DNA from: Fodinicola acaciae
GTDB taxonomy: Bacteria > Actinomycetota > Actinomycetes > Mycobacteriales > HKI-0501
Assembly (NCBI RefSeq): GCF_010993745.1
Contig: NZ_WOTN01000001.1
Location: forward strand, 1,801,235-1,865,234
Length of the DNA: 64,000 bases
Reading direction: 5' to 3'
In this document: positions 60,472-64,000 of the stretch, piece by piece
How the letters are laid out: each line of letters opens with the position of its first letter
How positions within the stretch are numbered: the stretch's first letter is position 1
Notes under the pieces: model-generated
Databases searched by the model: none
What the model was told of the DNA's origin: nothing
The model's input: only the letters and a program-made list of their open reading frames with translations
Position numbers and translations under genes: made by a program

Positions 60472-62451
60472 ATGCCTGCCGCTCGATCGCTCCTGGCCGC
60501 CGCACTGGCGAGCGCGTTCGCGTTGACCGCGACGGCTCCGGCGTACGCCACCGAGCCGGCCGGTCCGCCGCCGCTCTATCTCGGCCTCGACAGCTATCTG
60601 CACTGGGACAAGCTGCCGTATCTGGAGATCGGCGACCGGGTCGGCGGCCAGTCCAGCGCCGATCCCGGTGGCAGCAACACCGACAACGTCACCACCTTCG
60701 GTGCATCGCCGTTCGGGGGCCGCGTGCTGTTCGACCAGGCCGGTCCCGGTGTCGTGACGTTCATGCGGATGCAGGAGGAGATCGGCGGACCGTGGGCCAC
60801 CCGCAACCCGGTCTTTCTCGCGCCGCTCAAGCCGGCCGACCTCGGACAGACCAGTCCGACGACGACGCCGGCGAGTACGTTGCCGTATCCGCTGTCGCTC
60901 AACGTCAACCAGAGCCAAGGCAGCAGCATCGTCGCCACCTCGATCCCCTACGCCACCAACATGCAGTTCATGTCGTCGGCCGCCAACGGCAACTTCTATG
61001 CCATGTACCGAAAACTGGCGGTCGACACGCCACTGCCGGAGCAGACCGCCACGGCCACCAGCCAGGCGACCGCGCTTCTTCGGTCGGCCGGCACCGACAT
61101 CGCACCGAAGGACATCCCGACAGCGCAAGGCACGGTCGCGCTGCCAACAGCGGGCGCGGCCGTGCCGGTCGCCAGCATCGACGGCAGCAACCAGCTCCGC
61201 GCCATCAGCTTTCACGTGCCGTACGGCCAAAAAGTGCGCTTCGGCAACTCACGGCTGCGCATCTACTGGGACGGCGAGACGACACCGAGCGTCGACGCGC
61301 CGGTCAAGTACCTGACCGGTGACGGCGCCGGCGTCTACAAGCCGGCCGGCCGGCAACTGGTCGCCGGCCTGCCGGCCAACATCACCAGCGACGGCTCCAC
61401 CTACATGGACTTCAGCCTCTACTGGCCGATGCCTTTTGGCTCCAACGCACGGATCGAGCTGGTGCCGAGCGCCGCGATGGACCCGGTCGGCTGGTCGGTC
61501 CGGTACGAGCCGTTCAGTGATCCACTCAGCTGGGTCGGCAGGTTTCACGCCAACTACACCGACATCCCCACACCACAGGCCGGCAGGGACATGACTTTCC
61601 TTGACTACCAGGGAAGCGGCAAGCTGGTGGGCACGGTGATCAACTTCGGCGCGGTCGGCGCCACGCTGGAAGGCGATCCGCACATCTACGTGGACGGCAG
61701 CAAAACGCCGCAGCTCGCGGTCACCGGCACCGAGGAATGGGGAATGGGTGGAGACTACTGGCACAACGGCAACCAGACCTCGCTGCCGATGGCCGGGCTT
61801 CCCAGCTCCACCAACAATCCAGCCGGGTCCGATGTGGACGGTGCGGCCGAGTACCGGTTCCTGATCGCCGACAGCGTGCCTTTCACCAACCACCTCCGGG
61901 TCGACTGGGAACACGGCGTCGTCAACGACAACACGCAGCCCTACAAGGCGACAATGCTCTGGTACGGCACGCCGACGGTCACCGCTACGCCGACCGACCA
62001 ACTCGCGGTCGCCTCACCCGGCGACCACGGCTACCAGTCGCCGAGCGACCAGCTTTCCCCGCTCACCGCGGCGTACGAATACACCTCCAACAGTCCCCTG
62101 CTCACCGACACCGTCGCGCGGATGACCACCAGCACGACGTTCACGATGTCGTTGCACAGCAACAATGCCGGCGCCTTCCTCCGGCGTACGTTCAACTCCT
62201 GCGTCGCCAACCAGCGCGCCAAGGCGTACGTCGACGGCCAACCGGCCGGCACCTGGTACAACGCCGGCGTGTCACGCAAAACCGGCTACGACGGCCACGA
62301 CCGTTGCTGGCGCGACGACGACTTCCCACTGCCGAAATCCCTTACAGCAGGCAAAAACTCCATCACCATTCGGATCGACAACGACACGCTCAACCAGCCC
62401 GACCGGGTGTGGACCGCCGCGTCGTACCAGCTGTTCTCCTTCGACTGGTGA
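60472..62451 (+). CDS. Secreted DUF2961 / GH172-like protein
   Basis: 659 residues, ATG at 60472 after GAGGAGG. The signal peptide covers about 1-26 (LAAALASAFALTATAPAYA). DUF2961 features follow: SADPGGSNTDNVTTFG, a FDQAGPGVVTFMRMQEEIGG segment, LRIYWDGETTPSVDAPVKYL and MDFSLYWPMPFGSNARIELV. A C-terminal beta domain (SLHSNNAGAFLRRTFNSCVA, KTGYDGHDRCWRDDDFPLPK) contains paired Cys. GH172 members act on fructofuranosides or arabinofuranosides, so an arabinan- or fructan-directed role outside the cell is likely. It nearly touches the convergent LanC gene (3 nt). Confidence 0.75.
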   Translation: MPAARSLLAAALASAFALTATAPAYATEPAGPPPLYLGLDSYLHWDKLPYLEIGDRVGGQSSADPGGSNTDNVTTFGASPFGGRVLFDQAGPGVVTFMRMQEEIGGPWATRNPVFLAPLKPADLGQTSPTTTPASTLPYPLSLNVNQSQGSSIVATSIPYATNMQFMSSAANGNFYAMYRKLAVDTPLPEQTATATSQATALLRSAGTDIAPKDIPTAQGTVALPTAGAAVPVASIDGSNQLRAISFHVPYGQKVRFGNSRLRIYWDGETTPSVDAPVKYLTGDGAGVYKPAGRQLVAGLPANITSDGSTYMDFSLYWPMPFGSNARIELVPSAAMDPVGWSVRYEPFSDPLSWVGRFHANYTDIPTPQAGRDMTFLDYQGSGKLVGTVINFGAVGATLEGDPHIYVDGSKTPQLAVTGTEEWGMGGDYWHNGNQTSLPMAGLPSSTNNPAGSDVDGAAEYRFLIADSVPFTNHLRVDWEHGVVNDNTQPYKATMLWYGTPTVTATPTDQLAVASPGDHGYQSPSDQLSPLTAAYEYTSNSPLLTDTVARMTTSTTFTMSLHSNNAGAFLRRTFNSCVANQRAKAYVDGQPAGTWYNAGVSRKTGYDGHDRCWRDDDFPLPKSLTAGKNSITIRIDNDTLNQPDRVWTAASYQLFSFDW

Positions 62452-62454
62452 ACC

Positions 62455-63744
62455 TCAGGCGAGAAGCAGCGCCGCGTCCCACGGCGTACGCGGTGGCTCG
62501 CCAGCGGCGTACGTGTGCAGCGCGAGCGCGATTCCCGCGGCGCCACCGACGAAACCCGGCCGGTCCGCGGGCCGCGGTGCCACGTACGGTGCATAGCGAA
62601 AGCCAAACGGACACTCGGCGTCATAGTCGTCCATCGTCCGCACCGCGAGTGCGTCGGCGGCACTCCACAGCCCCGGATCGCCGGTGTCGCCGGCCATCCG
62701 CACCGTGATCTGCAGCAACCCGGACCAGCCGTGGCACAGGCCGGCGTCGCGGATCGCCGGATAGTCGGCGGTCTGCACGGCACCGCGCAGCGCGGCGATC
62801 GCGAGCTTGCGCCAGTCCGGCCGGTCGAGCGCGGCACCGGCCAGGAACAATGCGCGCGAGATGCCGCCGGCGCCATAGCACCAGGCGTCGCGGCCGCGCG
62901 TACGCTCCGGCGGCTCGCGGTGGTCGGCGACCGACACCCAGGCCGGCCAGTACGGACCGGCGTCGTCCTCGACCAGCCACCGATCCAGGATGCCGACGAT
63001 CCGTTCGATCGCGGCGTCCTGTCCCCCGACGCGTACGCCGGCCCGCCAGCTCAGCGCCAGCAGCGCGAGCGGTCCGCTCACACCGTGCGCGATGCCGAGG
63101 TCCACTCCGCCGCCGGCGTTGTCGCTGCTCCAGCACGCCGCCACCGGTACGCCGTCGACGCGTACGTCCGGAGCCAACCCGGCGGCCACCAGACATGCCA
63201 GCACCTCGGCCAGCGGCTCCGCCAGGCCGCGCGCCAGCAGATAGCGGCCCACACCGGTGATGCCGCTGATCAGGTCGAGCCGGCCACCGCCCGGCGACCG
63301 GCCGGTTTCGACATCGTCGCGGTACGCCGAAGCCTGCCGGACACCAGCGGTGGCGACGTGCTCGTCGAGCCGCTCGAGCATCGCCGTGTAGCCGCCGTAG
63401 CTGGCCGCCGCGACATGGCCGGCGTATCCGACGCTGGCGGCTCCCATGAACAACTGCGTCCGCACGCCGCCGATCGCGCGCGACGCGGCCGCGAGATGAC
63501 CGTGTGCCGCCCGCCGCATCGCCGGATCCGTCGCGGCCAACTCGGCGAACAGCAGCGCGACACCCGGATGGCCTTCGCCGAGCGTGTCCGGCAGCCACAC
63601 CGGCACCGGCCGCGGCAGCGCGTCGTGCAGGTTGTCCGGAGCACTCGCGACCGCGGCGACCGCGTCCGGATCGGCCAGCCGGGCGGCGAGCTCCGCGACG
63701 ATGCCGCTCGCGCGTTCACGTTCAGACGTCCCGGCGTACGGCAC
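62455..63744 (-). CDS. Second LanC-like lanthionine cyclase
   Basis: 429 residues from the GTG at 63744, which overlaps the upstream gene by 23 nt. LanC toroid motifs: GEGHPGVALLFAEL, LISGITGVGRYLLARGL, DLGIAHGVSGPLALLAL, AWCYGAGGISRALFLAGAAL, LCHGWSGLLQITVRMAG. Zn ligands Cys289 and Cys337-His338 and the catalytic-type His220 are present. It is clearly a paralogue of the LanC at 24.7 kb. It belongs to a second lanthipeptide cluster that extends past the right edge; no precursor is visible here. Confidence 0.85.
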   Translation of the reverse strand: MPYAGTSERERASGIVAELAARLADPDAVAAVASAPDNLHDALPRPVPVWLPDTLGEGHPGVALLFAELAATDPAMRRAAHGHLAAASRAIGGVRTQLFMGAASVGYAGHVAAASYGGYTAMLERLDEHVATAGVRQASAYRDDVETGRSPGGGRLDLISGITGVGRYLLARGLAEPLAEVLACLVAAGLAPDVRVDGVPVAACWSSDNAGGGVDLGIAHGVSGPLALLALSWRAGVRVGGQDAAIERIVGILDRWLVEDDAGPYWPAWVSVADHREPPERTRGRDAWCYGAGGISRALFLAGAALDRPDWRKLAIAALRGAVQTADYPAIRDAGLCHGWSGLLQITVRMAGDTGDPGLWSAADALAVRTMDDYDAECPFGFRYAPYVAPRPADRPGFVGGAAGIALALHTYAAGEPPRTPWDAALLLA

Positions 63745-64000
63745 GGAAGCTCTCCAACGTCTCCAGCAGCGCGCGGCCAGCTTCTCCGTCCGCCGTGACC
63801 GGCTGGCCGTCGCGCAGCCGGTCCAGCAGCGGCCGCAGTCGCGCGCCAAACGACGTCACCTGACCGTTGGCCGCACAAAGGCCACCGGCGATCGCGATCT
63901 CCTCCACTGGTCGCACGACTGTGCCGTCGGTCAGCGGCACACGCGGCGCGGGTGGCGGCACCGGACGGAAGCCGCCGGCAGTCCGTATCCGCAACGACCG
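63722..64000 (-). CDS. C-terminal part of a protein upstream of LanC, runs off right edge
   Basis: 92 residues visible (TAGGFRPVPPPAPRVPLTDG, VRPVEEIAIAGGLCAANGQV, LRPLLDRLRDGQPVTADGEA). The frame is open to the window edge. Its stop overlaps the LanC start by 23 nt, so the two are coupled. Position suggests a lanthipeptide tailoring enzyme or dehydratase, but the fragment matches no family I can name with confidence. Confidence 0.5.
   Translation of the reverse strand, partial: RSLRIRTAGGFRPVPPPAPRVPLTDGTVVRPVEEIAIAGGLCAANGQVTSFGARLRPLLDRLRDGQPVTADGEAGRALLETLESFRAVRRDV

Overview
The window is high-GC DNA from an actinomycete. The evidence is GC-rich third codon positions, many GTG starts, DUF2637/SpdB-like and primase-polymerase-like accessory genes, a TAD-type pilus locus in the actinobacterial arrangement, an FxLD lanthipeptide cluster and an actinobacterial M-box. 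I cannot name the genus from sequence alone. Roughly the first 36 kb looks like accessory DNA, probably an integrated element. Its possible right boundary is a tRNA-Phe-like 3' remnant near 36.33-36.38 kb. The rest looks like ordinary chromosome, interrupted by one stack of insertion sequences.

0-14.3 kb: a DUF2637 protein runs in from the left edge. It is followed by a long leftward operon for a TAD-like pilus or secretion machine. In transcription order this encodes a lipoprotein, a secreted protein, a CpaB-like SAF protein, a CpaE-like ATPase without a Walker lysine, TadA, a fused TadB-TadC, a small one-span protein, three TadE/TadG-like pseudopilins and a LysM-BTAD membrane regulator. Downstream lies a frame-broken gene carrying the LQ-AAGN-AV motif of eCIS-associated proteins and an M23-like tail.

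14.6-27.1 kb: an HxlR regulator, a small coiled-coil protein, an aminoglycoside-phosphotransferase-like kinase and an XRE regulator with its own operator. A rightward gene series follows: two primase-polymerase-like proteins, hypotheticals, then a class I lanthipeptide cluster. That cluster holds an FxLD precursor of 54 residues, an intercistronic hairpin, a full-length LanB, LanC and a PIMT-like O-methyltransferase (LanS-A type). ATGA overlaps couple the last three.

27.5-36.4 kb: a defence-like island. It has a PD-(D/E)XK-type nuclease, a HEPN protein with an Rx4H motif, a decayed UvrD-like helicase and an AAA ATPase plus subtilisin-like protease pair that matches the IetAS anti-phage system. 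A MerR-like regulator, a 51-residue membrane peptide and the putative attachment site follow.

37-64 kb: a decayed gene, an MDR oxidoreductase, a double-GNAT protein, a secreted DUF4091/F5-8C glycosidase-like protein, a methyltransferase, a NarL-type two-component system and a FAD monooxygenase. Next come an M-box Mg2+ riboswitch ahead of an NRAMP-related (probably Mg2+) transporter, an ArsR-type regulator and a Ser/Thr kinase. Three IS elements (IS701, IS5, IS1380 families) are stacked at one CTAG. After them lie an MFS permease, an SDR with a divergent HxlR regulator, a DUF2961/GH172-like secreted protein and a second LanC at the right edge.
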